From positions 5,432,811 to 5,496,810 of the forward strand of contig NC_135058.1 in NCBI RefSeq assembly GCF_051014685.1: a stretch of DNA of 64,000 nt. The letters are read 5' to 3'. Below the pieces are notes generated by a model, which saw only the letters and a list, made by a program, of their open reading frames with translations, was not told where the DNA came from and ran no database searches. Source of the DNA: Ptiloglossa arizonensis. Taxonomy: Eukaryota; Arthropoda; Insecta; Hymenoptera; Colletidae. The translations under genes were made by a program, and so were the position numbers. Below, piece after piece: positions 10,340 through 22,250 of this stretch (position 1 is the first letter of the stretch; every line of letters begins with the position of its first letter).

Positions 10340-11850
10340 TACTGACCATTACGATAGTTATTAGAAACGTTGCCTCCTCCGCGATTCCAGAATATTAAGT
10401 AAAATACGAATCGACGAAAAGAATTACGATATTTCTGACCGGTCACGGTCGAAAGACAGGTTGTAGAGAATATTTAGTCTTCTTCTGCAGTTAGCTTTAA
10501 TATTAGATCTATCGACGATGAATGTATTCCTATTTGTACTAGGCCACTGTATTAATTCTCTGAGTAACTTAACTCTGACTTGACTTTAATTTGCCTCGAA
10601 CTTGCCTTCTCCGTGATTCCATAATATTAAGTAAAATACGAATTGACGAGGAGAATTACGATATTTCTGACCGGTGACGGTCGAAAGACATGTAGAAAAT
10701 ATTTTTTCTTTTCTCGTTAGCTTTAATATTAGATCTGTCGACGATGAACTTATTTCTATTTGTACTAGGCCACCGTATCAATTCTCTGAGTAACTTGACT
10801 CTTATTTCCCTCTAACTTGCCTTCTCTGTGATTCCATAATATTAAGTAAAATACGGATTTTGATATTTCTGACCAATGACGGTCGAAAGACACGTTCGTA
10901 CCATAGAAAATATTTATTCTTCTCCTCTCTTTAGCTTTAACATTAGATCTATCGACGATGAATGTATTCCTACTTGTACTAGGCCACTGTATCAATTTTC
11001 TGAGTAACTTGACTCTGACTTGCCTCTTATTTGCCTCTAACTTGCCTTCTCCGTGATTCCATAATATTAAGTAAAATACGAATTTTGATATTTCTGACCA
11101 GTGACGGTCGAAAGACATGTAGAAAATATTTATTCTTCAGCTCTCTTTAGCTTTAACATTAGGTCTATGGACGATGAACGTATTTCTATTTGTACTAGAC
11201 CACTGTATCAATTCTCTAACTAATTTGCCTCCTCAGTGATTCCATAATATTAAGTAAAATACGAATTTTGATATTTCTGACCAATGACGGTCGAAAGACA
11301 CGTTCGTACCGTAGAAAATATTTATTTTTCTCCTCCCTTTAGCTTTAACGTTACATCTATCGACGATGGACTTATTTCTATTTGTACTAAACCACTGTAT
11401 CAATTCTCTAAGTAACTTGACTCTTATTTGCCTCTAACTTGTCTTCCCCGTGATTCCATAATATTAAATAAAATACGAATTTTGATATTTCTGATCAGTA
11501 ACGATCGAAAGACACGTTGTAGAAAATATTTATTCTTTTCCTGTTAGCTTTCACATTAGATCTATCGACGATGAACGTATTTCTATTTATAGCGGACCAC
11601 TGTATCAATTCTCTAATTAAACGTTTATTAATATTTTTGTACCAATTTATCGATACTCTTTTATCGGAAAATTACTACAATTACTGCACTGTTTCTATAT
11701 ATCGTTACATTCGTATAAACAGATTCGAAGAATGATCAGTTTTAAGATAAATACGTATACACCACCGTTATGAAAATTATTCGACACGTTACCTCCTCCG
11801 CGATTCCACGATATTGAATAAAATACGAATTACCAGGTTTTACCAGAGAA
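10340..11850. repeat. Tandem array, ~183-232-bp units, 6 copies plus a detached seventh
   Basis: The anchor GATTCCATAATATTAAGTAA recurs at about 10383, 10615, 10830, 11055, 11238, 11452 and, more diverged, 11802. Units share GATATTTCTGACC, a TGACGGTCGAAAGACA block, TTAGCTTTAACATTAGATCT and TTTGTACTAGGCCACTGTAT. Size differences come from indels in the CTTGACTCT/TTGCCTC segment. The last copy is separated by the insert described at 11619-11760. Confidence 0.93.
11619..11760 (+). repeat. Dispersed repeat, copy 1 (partner near 15479-15640)
   Basis: The segment with TTATCGGAAAATTACTACAA and TTACTGCACTGTTT matches about 15479-15640 in the same orientation, at roughly three quarters identity by eye. 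Here it interrupts the ~220-bp array. I see no terminal inverted repeats, so its class is unknown. Confidence 0.6.
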
Positions 11851-13124
11851 AACTTTTATACTTTTTCTCCTGCATAAAAATATACATCTATTAAATGTTT
11901 TGTATTTTCGTTCGAATAAAACAGTTTGCGTTATTTCCGTTTTCATTCTTATCGAAGTTCTCGTATATCGAGGCAATATTCTATCCTCTTATGGATGAGC
12001 GTTACAAAAGAAATTGTCGATCGTTAAGGATTAACATTCTTAAAACTCGCGTGTCCAGCAATCCGTTGAAAACGTCTTTGTTCATTTTTCGTAAAACGGT
12101 TAATAACCTTTTCCAACGTGTACCTTTCTAAATAGTTTCTAGGTTTTTCTCTCTCGAACACGCAAATACGATACTTATGCCAGCATTCGCACGTTTCGGG
12201 ATTTGAAAATAATTAAATCCCAACTCACGCTATCTCACGCTTATTATATATAATTTTGTTTAGAATTAATTTAGATTACGAAGAGAAAGTCAACGTTCTT
12301 TATTAATTTATCCGCAGAATGTAATCTTAAATTCAGATTATTAAAATGTTTTCGAAAGACCGTATAAGAAATAAGTACAAGTTTTCTAAATTAGTGTCTG
12401 CAGTTTCTTTCTTCCATTATAATACCGAATGAATATTGAAAATGAATTTTACGGAACTACGCACCATGAATGTTGTATCTTTCGCTCATAGAAATAAAAC
12501 GAGTGTTCCAGTGTAACGAAAAATCACGCGAGACCAAGACGATAGAACGGATAATTTGTTATCGCCACGTTAAATGTTAAGTTGAATCGACGAGTGAACG
12601 AATGGACTATTTTAGAGCATCGCACACGGACAATCTAATTCATCGCTCATTTTGTTCTCTTCTTCGAAGCACGCGCCTCATTTGGCTTTCACTGCTTTCT
12701 CTTCGCGGAGAAAGGACTGATATTTCATCTAAAGGTTTTTATACAATGGCGTGGCTGACGATCGAAGTTCTTGCCTGTTTTACTCGACGAAGTTTATTGG
12801 CACCGAGCGTGCATGCGAATATCCTTGAACTTGCTGTTCGTGCTGTAGAAAGTAAAATTAGTGACGGGATTCGAACCGTCTCAAGGTACGTATCTTGAAT
12901 TAAGAATGGAAAAAGTCTTTGTACGCTCAGCGATGCCGTTACGATTGAAAATTTTATAAACGTTTCGAAGATCCTTGCCGATGCAAATCAAACCCACCGT
13001 GAATAATTTCAGTGGTCCACACGAGTAAACTTACGCGTTATTATCCAGAGAAACACGAATCGTCGAAACGAAGATATCCGTATAAATTAAATAGTAAAAG
13101 ATTCTCAATAGTAGAAAATGTCAA
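11851..13124. other. Unique AT-rich non-coding DNA
   Basis: Short chance frames only. A GACGGGATTCGAACC word near 12863 resembles a reversed tRNA T-arm, but no cloverleaf surrounds it. Confidence 0.5.
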
Positions 13125-13822
13125 ATTTGAGTTTTGACATTCTTGTGGAAGTAAATCGAAACGAAAATATTATTTTAAACAATTGTATCGAGTCTGAATC
13201 TTGATATTCTTGCAGAAGTAAATCGAAACGAAAATATTATTTAACAAAATTTTATCGAGTCTGAATCTTGATATTCTTGCAGAAGTAAATCGAAACGAAA
13301 ATATTATTTAACAAAATTTTATCGAGTCTGAATCTTGATATTCTTGCAGAAGTAAATCGAAACGAAAATATTATTTAACAAAATTGTATCGAGTCTGAAT
13401 CTTGATATTCTTGCAGAAGTAAATCGAAGCAAAATATTATTTAAAACAATTGTATCGAGTCTGAATCTTGATATTCTTGCAGAAGTAAATCGAAACGAAA
13501 ATATTATTTTAAACAATTGTATCGAGTCTGAATCTTGATATTCTTGCAGAAGTAAATCGAAGCAAAATATTATTTAAAACAATTGTATCGAGTCTGAATC
13601 TTGATATTCTTGTAGAAGTAAATCGAAACGGAAATATTATTTAAAAAAATTTTATCGAGTCTAAATCTTGATATTCTTGCAGAAGTAAATCGAAACGGAA
13701 ATATTATTTTAAACAATTGTATCGAGTCTGAATCTTGATATTCTTGCAGAAGTAAATCGAAACGAAAATATTATTTAAAAAAATTGTATCGAGTCTGAAT
13801 CTCGATATTCTTGCAGAAGCGA
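13125..13822. repeat. Tandem array, 66-67-bp unit, 11 copies
   Basis: The word GAAGTAAATCGAA recurs at 13148, 13215, 13282, 13349, 13416, 13482, 13549, 13615, 13682 and 13749, with a last variant at 13816. The unit is GTCTGAATCTTGATATTCTT followed by GCAGAAGTAAATCGAAACG and an AT-rich filler. The very even spacing and low divergence suggest recent amplification. Each unit contains an acceptor-like TATTCTTGCAG. Confidence 0.97.
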
Positions 13823-15100
13823 ATAAAAATCGATTATAAATAATATCGGTGGTCTACATATGGAAAGTTAAACACGATTATCGCAAAGAACCACGGAACA
13901 TCGAAACGAAGACACCCGTGCAAAATAAACAGTGTAAGACTCTCAGCTACCATAACGAAACCTAGAAGCAATGCTCACCATGCTTGTCACACGCAAGGTG
14001 GTATCAGAGTAACTGAAAATTCGCAATTCCACGTACAAAAAGTACGAGTGTACGGAAGTCTCTCTATTAAGAAACCGGTGCAAGAGCGTGTCTAATAATT
14101 CATAACGTTAAACTAGAATAAAGGGACGATACACTAATTATGAATAATGAATCCTGAGCGTTGCTGTCCGAAAAGTTTTAATGACCAACGGATACGTTCT
14201 ACCGCCCATGATAATACGAGACCGAACAAACGTGCTCCAATTAACAATTATCGAATTAAATTCGAACGTATTTCAATCGTATCGTTTTACATTCGCGCAG
14301 CGGTCTTTGTCGATTCTTCGCTGAGATACCATTCGCTGCGAGAGAGAGAGAGTAGGGTTAGCTCGAAGTTGTAACTGTACCTAAAGTACCTCGTTGTAAT
14401 TCGAATAATTACAAGCTGGTCGGATAACCGAATCGCGCGAAACGAACCGCGACACCGAAAGACGTCCAACGATCGAAAAAGGTTTCACGCTCTCGACGAA
14501 CTTAATCGCGATACCGTTGCCCCGGAACGTGTTTTGGTCAGCCTACGAGAAAAGATTAAACACGACAATTTGAATAAGAAGCTTAACGCCCGACACAATA
14601 GTAATTCCGCACAATTTACATACTTAAGCGCCAGCTGAAACAGGTCACCGCGTCATTACGTAAATACTCCAGAAAGGGAGAATTTCACGCGGAAATGGCC
14701 AACGCGGCGTTGCGTGCACACGTTGATGGAACACGACAGAATAATCCTGTTCGGACATTGATTAATCGTTCCGCCTTGATCGAAAAGAAGAGGCTTGTTT
14801 GAATATTCCACCGAGCGTTCTTGTTCTCCCATATTTCGAGCAATTTTTCAGCTAAATTCCGAGAATTAACCGATCAGTGTCACTCGTCGGGCTTGAATAA
14901 TGACTAACCGTAAGATGACGGTTTTGGGGTAGCGAGTGTCGCGACAATATTTTTCTTTTTTTGATAAATTTTCACGGCTCGAACGAACTCGAAATTACAG
15001 AGGTTGCTCCATTCGAAATTTTGGGCGACTCTTAAAATACGTCGAAGATGTAAATTACTCGTTACATTGATTTTGGTAGATTATTTATGAATATCCTTGT
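13823..15100. other. Unique non-coding DNA
   Basis: No gene is supported. A short (GA)n lies at about 14340-14352. The sequence is otherwise a mixed AT-rich spacer. Confidence 0.45.
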
Positions 15101-15104
15101 ACAG

Positions 15105-15450
15105 GTACGTCGATAAGTGTCGTATCTTAATAGATCGATAATGATGTATCGTTATATAGATGCAACGGTAAAGATGTATTGTTGTATCGACACGTCGGTA
15201 ATGGTGTGTTGCTATATCGATAACGATAGGTGGTTGTGTCGATTTTAGCGCATCGATGCATCGATGGTGATGTATCGTTATGTTAACACCGTTGTATGTA
15301 TTCGTCAATAGTAACGTACCGATACATTTATATATCAATTTCCTCGTATCGTTTAACAATATCGGCCAACGATACGTTGATATCGACATGTATCGGTATT
15401 GCTATAATAATACATCCAATCGTAATATCGGTAGGTCGATATCGTTGTAG
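15105..15450. repeat. Degenerate short-period repeat rich in ATCGATG/GTATCGTTA
   Basis: Variants of GATGTATCGTTATAT and ATCGATAACG recur with irregular spacing of about 25-35 bases. The frames on both strands read as I/Y/T/H-rich text. It appears to be an old, diverged minisatellite. Confidence 0.6.
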
Positions 15451-15478
15451 CAACTATACCATATTTCGATTCTTTAGC

Positions 15479-15640
15479 TGAGCATTTATCAATACTTTCG
15501 TACCGTTATACCGATACCCTTTAATCGGAAAATTGTTACAATTACTGCACTGTTTTACATACAATCGTATTCGTATGCACGGATTTAAAAAATGATCTTT
15601 TCTTTAAGATAAATTTCAAGACGAACGTGTGCATTCGATC
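15479..15640 (+). repeat. Dispersed repeat, copy 2 (partner near 11619-11760)
   Basis: Shares AATCGGAAAATTGTTACAAT, TTACTGCACTGTTTT and TTTAAGATAAAT with the earlier copy, in the same order and orientation. No terminal repeats are visible. Confidence 0.6.
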
Positions 15641-15699
15641 TCAAAATAATCAAACATCTCCAAAAATTACACATTTCCAATAAAAAAAAATCTACATCT

Positions 15700-16327
15700 T
15701 TGAATCTTGTCTACGTCTCCGTATAAAGAAGCAACTACCGCCATCGCGTTCCGTTCGGTTCAAAGCTGTACAATGCGCACCGAGGAATCCTCTTCTCGTC
15801 GTTTAAAGCGTCGAAGACGCGACGCTGGACCGACTTTATCGGGGGCACCCCCGTGGATTTCGAGCAACGACTCTCGAACGGAGAAGATCGCGTGCAGAAG
15901 TCGCGCGAGGCTGTAGCGAGTAAACAGGCTACGAAGAAAGAAGAAGAAGAAGAAGAAGACAAGTGGCCTAATAGCGGGCCGCGTGTATCGACGGGGGAGG
16001 GGGGATCGAGTGGTACGGAGGGGGGTGAGGTAGGGGGTTTTACCTTGATTCGGCGAGCGAGCGCGTCACAGTGCCGAGGCTACACGGTTGGGATCCCGCG
16101 AACCGGGTCATTGGGGCGTTCGGGTGCAGGACCGGGTGCATCTATGCGCATATGCATACAGTGTGACCCACATTTTCGCGCGTCCTTCGGCCCCGAAGCG
16201 TCCCGAAGAAGCTTGGCGTCGAAAAATATGCCCCGGCGAATGTGTGTCGATACCTTCGGGACTTCCGAGCAAGCACGAGAGACAACCAAGCCGAGCCAAG
16301 GCGTGGAAAGAACACACGGTCGCGCGT
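15700..16327. other. GC-rich block with a GAA microsatellite, no assigned gene
   Basis: A sharp rise in GC, with G-runs (about 15995-16040), an AAGAAGAAG tract at about 15932-15960 and many CpGs. Long frames are open on both strands because stops are scarce. It could be a promoter-proximal or 5' UTR region. No product is recognised in any frame. Confidence 0.3.
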
Positions 16328-16460
16328 CAGTCGAGTCGTGTCGCGTCGAGTCAAGTCGTGTCGCGTCGAGTCAAGTCGTGTCGCGTCGAGTCGCGTCGAG
16401 TCGAGTCGAGTCGAGTCAAGTCGAGTCGAGTCGAGTCGAGTCGAGTCGAGTCGAGTCGCG
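16328..16460. repeat. Pentanucleotide (GTCGA)n minisatellite
   Basis: Repeats of GTCGA with variant GTCGT, GTCGC and GTCAA units form a CpG-dense run of about 27 units. It encodes VESSRVESS-type text in several frames, none of which I take as coding. Confidence 0.95.
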
Positions 16461-16620
16461 GCGAATATGCACGAAGGGGCACACACGACTCGCCGTTTCG
16501 CGGGCGTTTTTGCAGCGGTGGCAGGGAAGGGGAGAGTAGAGGGAGCTCCGGTTCGCGTAGCCCCGTGACGTCAATGCGCGAGCGACTTGCTTAACAAATG
16601 AGAAGCGGGAACGCCTCCAC
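16461..16620. promoter_or_regulatory. GC-rich segment with a full CRE-type site
   Basis: Directly after the GTCGA array lies a GC-rich segment with TGACGTCA at 16566-16573, the palindromic CREB/ATF site. With the preceding GC-rich kilobase this could be promoter-associated, but no TATA box, initiator or downstream exon is established. Confidence 0.2.
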
Positions 16621-19099
16621 CCGTTGAATGCAATTATAATTTCATACGACATTTCGTTCGCGTGGTACGTTCATTTTGTCCTTATTTCGTTTCTTTCCTT
16701 TTATTCCCCCATTTTTCCAAATTTTTTCCCTCCGTCTCTCTTTCTCTTTGTCGCGCGCGGGCGCGGGTCGTCGTTGGCCGTTGCTATCGTCGCGTTTACG
16801 CTATTCCAGTTCCGTTGGCGCAACTAGCTCGCGCGTCGTTGGTAAATATTTAATATTTCGAGCAACGTTGCTGTCAATTTAGACGCGGACGCGCGTGCCC
16901 GTGAATCGAAATAACGGAGGAATCGGCAGGGGAAGAGGTATCTCGCGCGAACGACGGGCAAGGAAATTTCAGTTTTTGTTGAACTTTTGGCCGCTTCGTC
17001 TGGCTCGAGCCGAGCGGGCTGCTTTATCGATTCCGGCAACGTTGGTTCAAGTTATTTCCAAGGACTCCACACCGCTATGATACAGACGGAACTCCTGTTG
17101 ACGATGCTCCGGAGCAAACAACGAAAGAGGATACTCCTGCCCGGGGATGCAGATTTCGTTTTCTTTTCTTGCCTTTTTTTTTCTTTTTTTTTATCGGATC
17201 GCGGTGAGACGATGCACTTCGAAACCGAAGCGGAACGAAGTCGATTTTCGGCGCCTTTCCATCGGAATAACGAATTCGGTTTTACCGAATCTGCTCGACG
17301 GAAATCGGTATCGCTTTTGCAACGTTCGGTGATATTATCGATCTTGCGTAGAATTTATATATTAGCGATACGATTCGTCGACGAACGAAACGTAAAATTT
17401 TGTAACATTTTGTCGAATTTTTTCCATCGTCGTCAGTTACCTAGGTACGCGCTCGACGATATTATTAATTTCTTTTTTGCGCAGAATTAACAAATAGCGA
17501 TACGAAGCATCGATTAACGGAACGTGAAGTTTTGTAACGTTTTACAGTATCTTTTTTCGATTCTCGTCGGTTACTGTATCACGTATCCGGTATGATCGCA
17601 GATATATGTAATATTTCCGTCCATCCTTTCCTCCGTCGTTTATATGCACATAATTACGGTACCATTTCAGAAGCGAACGTAGAATACAAGAACAATGAAC
17701 GAATTTCGTATAATACGATGTATAATTTAATATTCGATATTTCTGTCCGAGTACATTTATTTTCCCGGTTTAATTTTATTTAACGATTCGATAATAACGT
17801 TTTACGTATATCCGTTTCAACGAATATATTTTGCAGCCCGTGCTGCACGGTACGCTCTCAATTATTTCAAACTTGTACTCCTACTGGAAAAAGGAAAACT
17901 TCTACAACGCATTAGCAAAGTACGAATTCATTCGGACATGAGTTCTCGTGTAAACTTGTTTCACCTACTCGACCTCTTTAATACGCTGTATTAATTTAAC
18001 TGCATAGTTTTTTATACTTTGAAAATAGTCGAATAATCCGTAGCAGCGCGAAAATGTAACTAGGTTGCGAAGGCGAACTGGATACACATTTATACGAATC
18101 CCTTTCGGTATTTTCAATATGCGTCGAGTTTGCGTCTAAAATGAACGCAACGTGTTACGATGTACCTCGTAAAACTAACAAAAGCGGTGTGACCGAGCGA
18201 GTAAACAATTTCGCACGAACTTTGGAAATTCGCGTTCAATAGATACCAAAAGAAACGTAAAGGAGCTTATTATTAATTAGTATTATTCTCAATTACGGTG
18301 AAATAAATTGCGTAAAAATCGCGCGGTTTTAAAACCGTGGATAAATAAATTGTGTTCAACGTCAGATGAATCGCAATTTATACGGGCACGTTAATGCAAG
18401 TAGTACGTTGGTATATAAATACGTTACCTTTCTCTTATCGTTTAAATTTATCTTTCTATCGAATTATCGAGAATTTAATACAGTTATATTTAACTCACCG
18501 ATACAGCGAGTAATGGTTATAACGAAAAAATGTGCTCTCTTGGCGCTTGTAATAATCGAGTTCGACCGTAATTTAATAAAGGTGTATTTTTCAAGATACG
18601 TGCACCTCGATTTTTCTACGAACGAAACGCAAGAACCCAGTAACGAACAATGTTGGTCCTTCTCTTCTTCTTCTTTCGCTTTCTAACTGTACAATTGTAT
18701 CATTTTACACGTATCCAACTTTACCATTTCAGCGTAATCCTTACACCGTTGTTGTACTCATTTCGCAACTCTGTATACATTTTCCAAACTGAATACGTTG
18801 TTCGTTGTTTTCTCAAACGACGAAACTTCTCGAGCGACCTGGTACTGTTCGATAAGTTTTATCGAACGCCGAAACTTATTAAAGAAGCCGGTATCTCTGT
18901 CAGTGCCGAATCCCCGAAAGATTTCCTCGAACAAAAGAATAGTTTCCACGTTGATGCAACCTCGGTAGAAAAACGTCCGATCGATCGTGTTCAATAACGA
19001 TAAGAGACACCGTAATTTGCGAATCGTGAGAAAAAAAGAAAAGAAAAAAAAGAAACAGAAAAAGAAAAACAACCCTCCGAAAGAAAGCAGCGGCTATAA
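16621..19099. other. Mostly AT-rich unique DNA; one open GC-rich patch
   Basis: From about 16960 to 17160 all three plus frames are open in GC-rich sequence. One reads an acidic stretch (YDTDGTPVDD) downstream of basic aromatic text, which I could not assign. From 17160 to 19100 the DNA is AT-rich with pyrimidine runs and an A/G-rich tract near 19028-19070. Nothing else is supported. Confidence 0.35.
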
Positions 19100-19737
19100 A
19101 ATTGAAAGGTTCCGCGAGCGAGGTTGGTTTCTTGCGCTCGCGAAAACGGAGAACGCGTCTCGCCCGTTCGAAGCCCGGTTGCCTTCTCGGCGTCGTTCTC
19201 TCTGGAAGCATCGAACAACGAGATCGGAATTGCGGTCGTTTTTTGCCCCACGGGGATCCCCGGCACCCGACCTTCTCACGAAAAAGGCGCGGTTACGTTT
19301 CCGACCTCCGCGTCGCCGTTTTCCTCCTCCCGTTCCTCCAGCCCCCCTCCTCCACCACGGTGGATGCGGAGGCGCCCCAAGGTGGCGGAGCGGATAGTTG
19401 TCACGAGCTCGCGCGCGCCGCTTTGTCCACCGTGTTTCTCCTACGTGTCTTCCAAGATGGGTCAACGAGATACCAGGAATTATTCAGACGAAACACCGAG
19501 TCGAACCGAGCGGGATTCTCTCGAGCACGAGAGCTAGTACTCGCTCGCGTACAGAGAGATAACGCCGACACGCTTCCGCCCAGGAACCGGGGGAATGTGT
19601 ATCCCGAACAGTCTGCTGGATCCCCTGTCGGACATCACGCCCCCGTCTTTATTGCAGCGTCGGGATGCACCGACGTGCCACTTTTTATGGCCGTCTGGCC
19701 GGTAACTCGCGCGCCACTGGACTTTTATGAAGGAGGG
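19100..19737. other. GC-rich block, possible promoter-associated DNA
   Basis: High GC with many CpGs, C-runs near 19340-19360 and long open frames on both strands caused by few stop codons. No product is recognised. Confidence 0.25.
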
Positions 19738-20425
19738 ACCTCTCTCCCCTCTACCTTCCCATTGCGTCTCTCTCCGCCCACATTCTCGTGTCTCTCCTCT
19801 CTTCGTTCTCGTCGCGCGTATCTCCTCTCCCCCTTCTCGTCACGACTCGTGTATCTTCTCTCTCTTTCTCTCGTTTCGCGTATCTCCTCTCTCCCTTCTC
19901 TTCTCGTCTCGTGTCTCTCCCCTCTCCCTTCTCGTCACGTTTCGTCGCTCTCCTCTCCCTTCTCTTCTCGTCTCGTGTCTCTCTTCTCTCTTTCTCTCGT
20001 CTCGTGTCTCTCCTCTCTCCCTCCCTTCTCTTCTCTTCTCATCTCGTGTCTCTCCTCTCTCTTTCTCACGTCTCGTGTCTCTCCTCTCTTTTTCTCTCGT
20101 TTCGTGTCTCTCCTCTCTCCCTTCTCTTCTCGTCAAGTGTCTCTCCTCTCTCCCTTCTCTTCTCGTCTCGTGTCTCTCTTCTCTCTTTCTCTCGTCTCGT
20201 GTCTCTCTTCTCTCCCTCCCTTCTCTTCTCTTCTCTTCTCTTCTCTTCTCGTCTCGTCTCGTCTCGTCTCGTCTCGTTTCGTTTCGTTTCGTTTCACTCC
20301 TCTCTCTCCGTCCCTTCTCGGGTCTCTCGACTCTCTTTCTCTCGTTTCACGCCCCTCTCGTCTCGCTACTCTCCTCGCGCTCTCTCTTCTCGTATCTCCT
20401 CGCTCTCTCTCTCTCTCTCTCTCTA
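19738..20425. repeat. Long polypyrimidine minisatellite (CTCTCGTCTCGTGT type)
   Basis: About 690 bases of almost pure C/T (plus strand) broken mainly by G in CTCGTCTCG and GTGTCTC words. It includes (TTCTC)n, (GTCTC)n, (GTTTC)n and a terminal (CT)n. It accounts for most of the 518-codon plus frame and the 268- and 212-codon frames beside it, all reading S/L/R/V-rich text. The strong strand asymmetry could favour triplex or R-loop structure. Confidence 0.95.
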
Positions 20426-20830
20426 GCTCCCACGCGGCGCGTTCTCGATTTCACGGGGACTCTTCGGCGCCACGGCTTTACGACCGACGGGCTTCCGAGA
20501 CGAGCTTCTTGCGGTGCGACGCTTCCGGGGTAGCTCTGCCCGAGGAAGGAATTCAACTTCGGCCGAGAGGAGAACCCAGAACCCTTTCGACGGCGCTGAA
20601 AAGTGCCAGCGTGTACGTACGCCGTCTCTTTGGAACAGCCTCGAGCCACGACAAATAGGTCGTAGAGGAGCCCAGCCTTTTTCGAGTACGGAACTTTTCG
20701 ATGTACGGATATCGAATTAATCTTTTCGGCGCTGTGGGCGCTCGAGAAGATTTCAACGCCGCGTAGCGAGCGGCAAACGCCTATGGGCGTTCGGCGAGCA
20801 CGCTCGGTGTACACGATAATGGGATTTCCG
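20426..20830. other. GC-rich unique sequence after the pyrimidine tract
   Basis: CpG-rich, with open frames on both strands but no recognised product. Together with 19100-19737 it brackets the pyrimidine tract, so the whole 19.1-20.8 kb interval may be one promoter-like domain. Confidence 0.25.
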
Positions 20831-22055
20831 CACACGGGGACGCGTCGTAGGTCTGGAAGTTCGTGATACGGGATTGTAGCTTTCGAAAACTGTACATTTT
20901 TCCCATTTTCGTACAACTTTCTTCATTACGTTCCGCGAATAGAAGTACTGACGCGACAAAGCGAATTTTTTCTCGAGCGGTTTGACAATTAATGGAAATA
21001 AAATACGTTCCCAAGTCGGAGCAGTGGTACAGCTGCAGGTGTGCATCGTACAGTCATCTTTTGATGTTCGTATTTAAATACTTATATACGCGGGAAGAAT
21101 TTATGCAAAAGAGGGGCGCAGTCTCGTTTCAAAGAAAGGTTCGCAATTCCATCTTGCGAGTGCATAGTCGCGCTCGAGGAAAAAATTAGGCCACCGAAAG
21201 ATAGAGAATTGTTACACCGCTCGACTTTTCCAAACGACACCTTTTTCCTGGACCGTGCGAGCGAGGCTGGCACGAATCGGGCTTGTATCGGGAAGGGAGT
21301 TACCCGCGTACGTGGATTTGGAAAACGGTTTATCGGAAATGTGCGAAGTAACGTGAAAATCGGTGCTCTCCCTTCGAGGACGATCGTCGAACGATTAAAT
21401 ATTGAATTCGCGGTAATTTTCCCAGGAAAATTACTCTTTTCTCGTCTAACGATAACGTATGTACCATATGTCCACGTGGAAAATCGTACGCAAACTCAAG
21501 TATAAAAAAAAAAGAGAAAAGAATCGACGATCCTAACTCGTCGAACGCTCGATAGAATAAATTCTCCGATGCATTGGTAATTACGATATTTCGAAATATC
21601 CCGCATAACCGGTAACCCTACGGAATTACGAAATTCTCTCTCCCTGACGCGTACACATCGTTTCCAAAAATAAAGCGTAGGATGATCTCCTTGAGACAGA
21701 AATCTACATACGAGAAGAGGGATATAGTTTTTATTTTTGGAAACGACCGAAACGTATACAGGTCGGGGAGAAAGTTACCACTTAAAGCGAAGGATGATAT
21801 CCACGAGACCGCGAGAAATCTGAATACGAGAGAGATATATATATATATATACAGAGAGAGGATATTCTACCAAGTAGATCGTAACGATCTTATCGGTGTC
21901 GTTTCGTTAGACGAATTACCGGCAATCGAGGGAACGGACGCGATTGTTCTCCACGGTGGCAAGAAGTACGACGAGCTAACGAAGTAACGTCGTATTTACA
22001 GGTTGCTCGAGGCGCGGGGAGAATAAAAAAAGGGAAAGGACAATAGGACCGAGCG
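20831..22055. other. Unique non-coding DNA
   Basis: No gene is supported. A small AT/GA tract lies at about 21829-21860. Two similar words, AGCGTAGGATGATCTCCTTGA (21674-21694) and GCGAAGGATGATATCCACGA (21788-21807), sit about 114 bases apart inside a weakly repeated segment. Confidence 0.4.
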
Positions 22056-22250
22056 ATGGCGTTTCCACGGTGTGTCGATTGTGTTCTACGGTGTGTCGAG
22101 GTTGTTCCACGTTGCGTCGACGATGTTCCACGCGATACGGTAATCATTTTAAGGAGGTCGATCTTTTCTCTTCCCGGTTTCCATCCAACCGAGAGGATCT
22201 TCGAAGATTTAACGTGGAACTCGGGGGAGTTATTAAACTCGACAAAATGA
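22056..22250 (+). CDS. Small open reading frame with in-frame 21-bp repeats, uncertain
   Basis: ATG in the favourable context GCGATGG opens a 64-codon frame ending TGA at 22248-22250. The N-terminal part encodes three seven-residue repeats (PRCVDCVL, RCVEVVP, RCVDDVP) from a 21-bp tandem repeat at about 22066-22128, and the remainder is non-repetitive. The 21-bp period keeps the frame, which would be expected either for coding sequence or by chance. No family is recognised, no signal peptide is clear, and there is no evidence of transcription. A random small frame is the more likely explanation. Confidence 0.15.
   Translation: MAFPRCVDCVLRCVEVVPRCVDDVPRDTVIILRRSIFSLPGFHPTERIFEDLTWNSGELLNSTK

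Noticed and set aside
12850..12900. Reversed tRNA T-arm-like word GACGGGATTCGAACC
   Set aside because: The T-stem does not pair at the standard spacing, and no D-arm, anticodon arm or acceptor stem is present upstream on the minus strand.
16980..17160. Possible PH-domain-like exon (RFRQRWFKLF text)
   Set aside because: All three plus frames are open here, no acceptor or donor fits, and a ten-residue resemblance is not enough.
19102..20658. 518-codon plus-strand open frame and two parallel long frames
   Set aside because: They owe their length to the pyrimidine minisatellite, where stop codons cannot form. Three overlapping frames are open at once.
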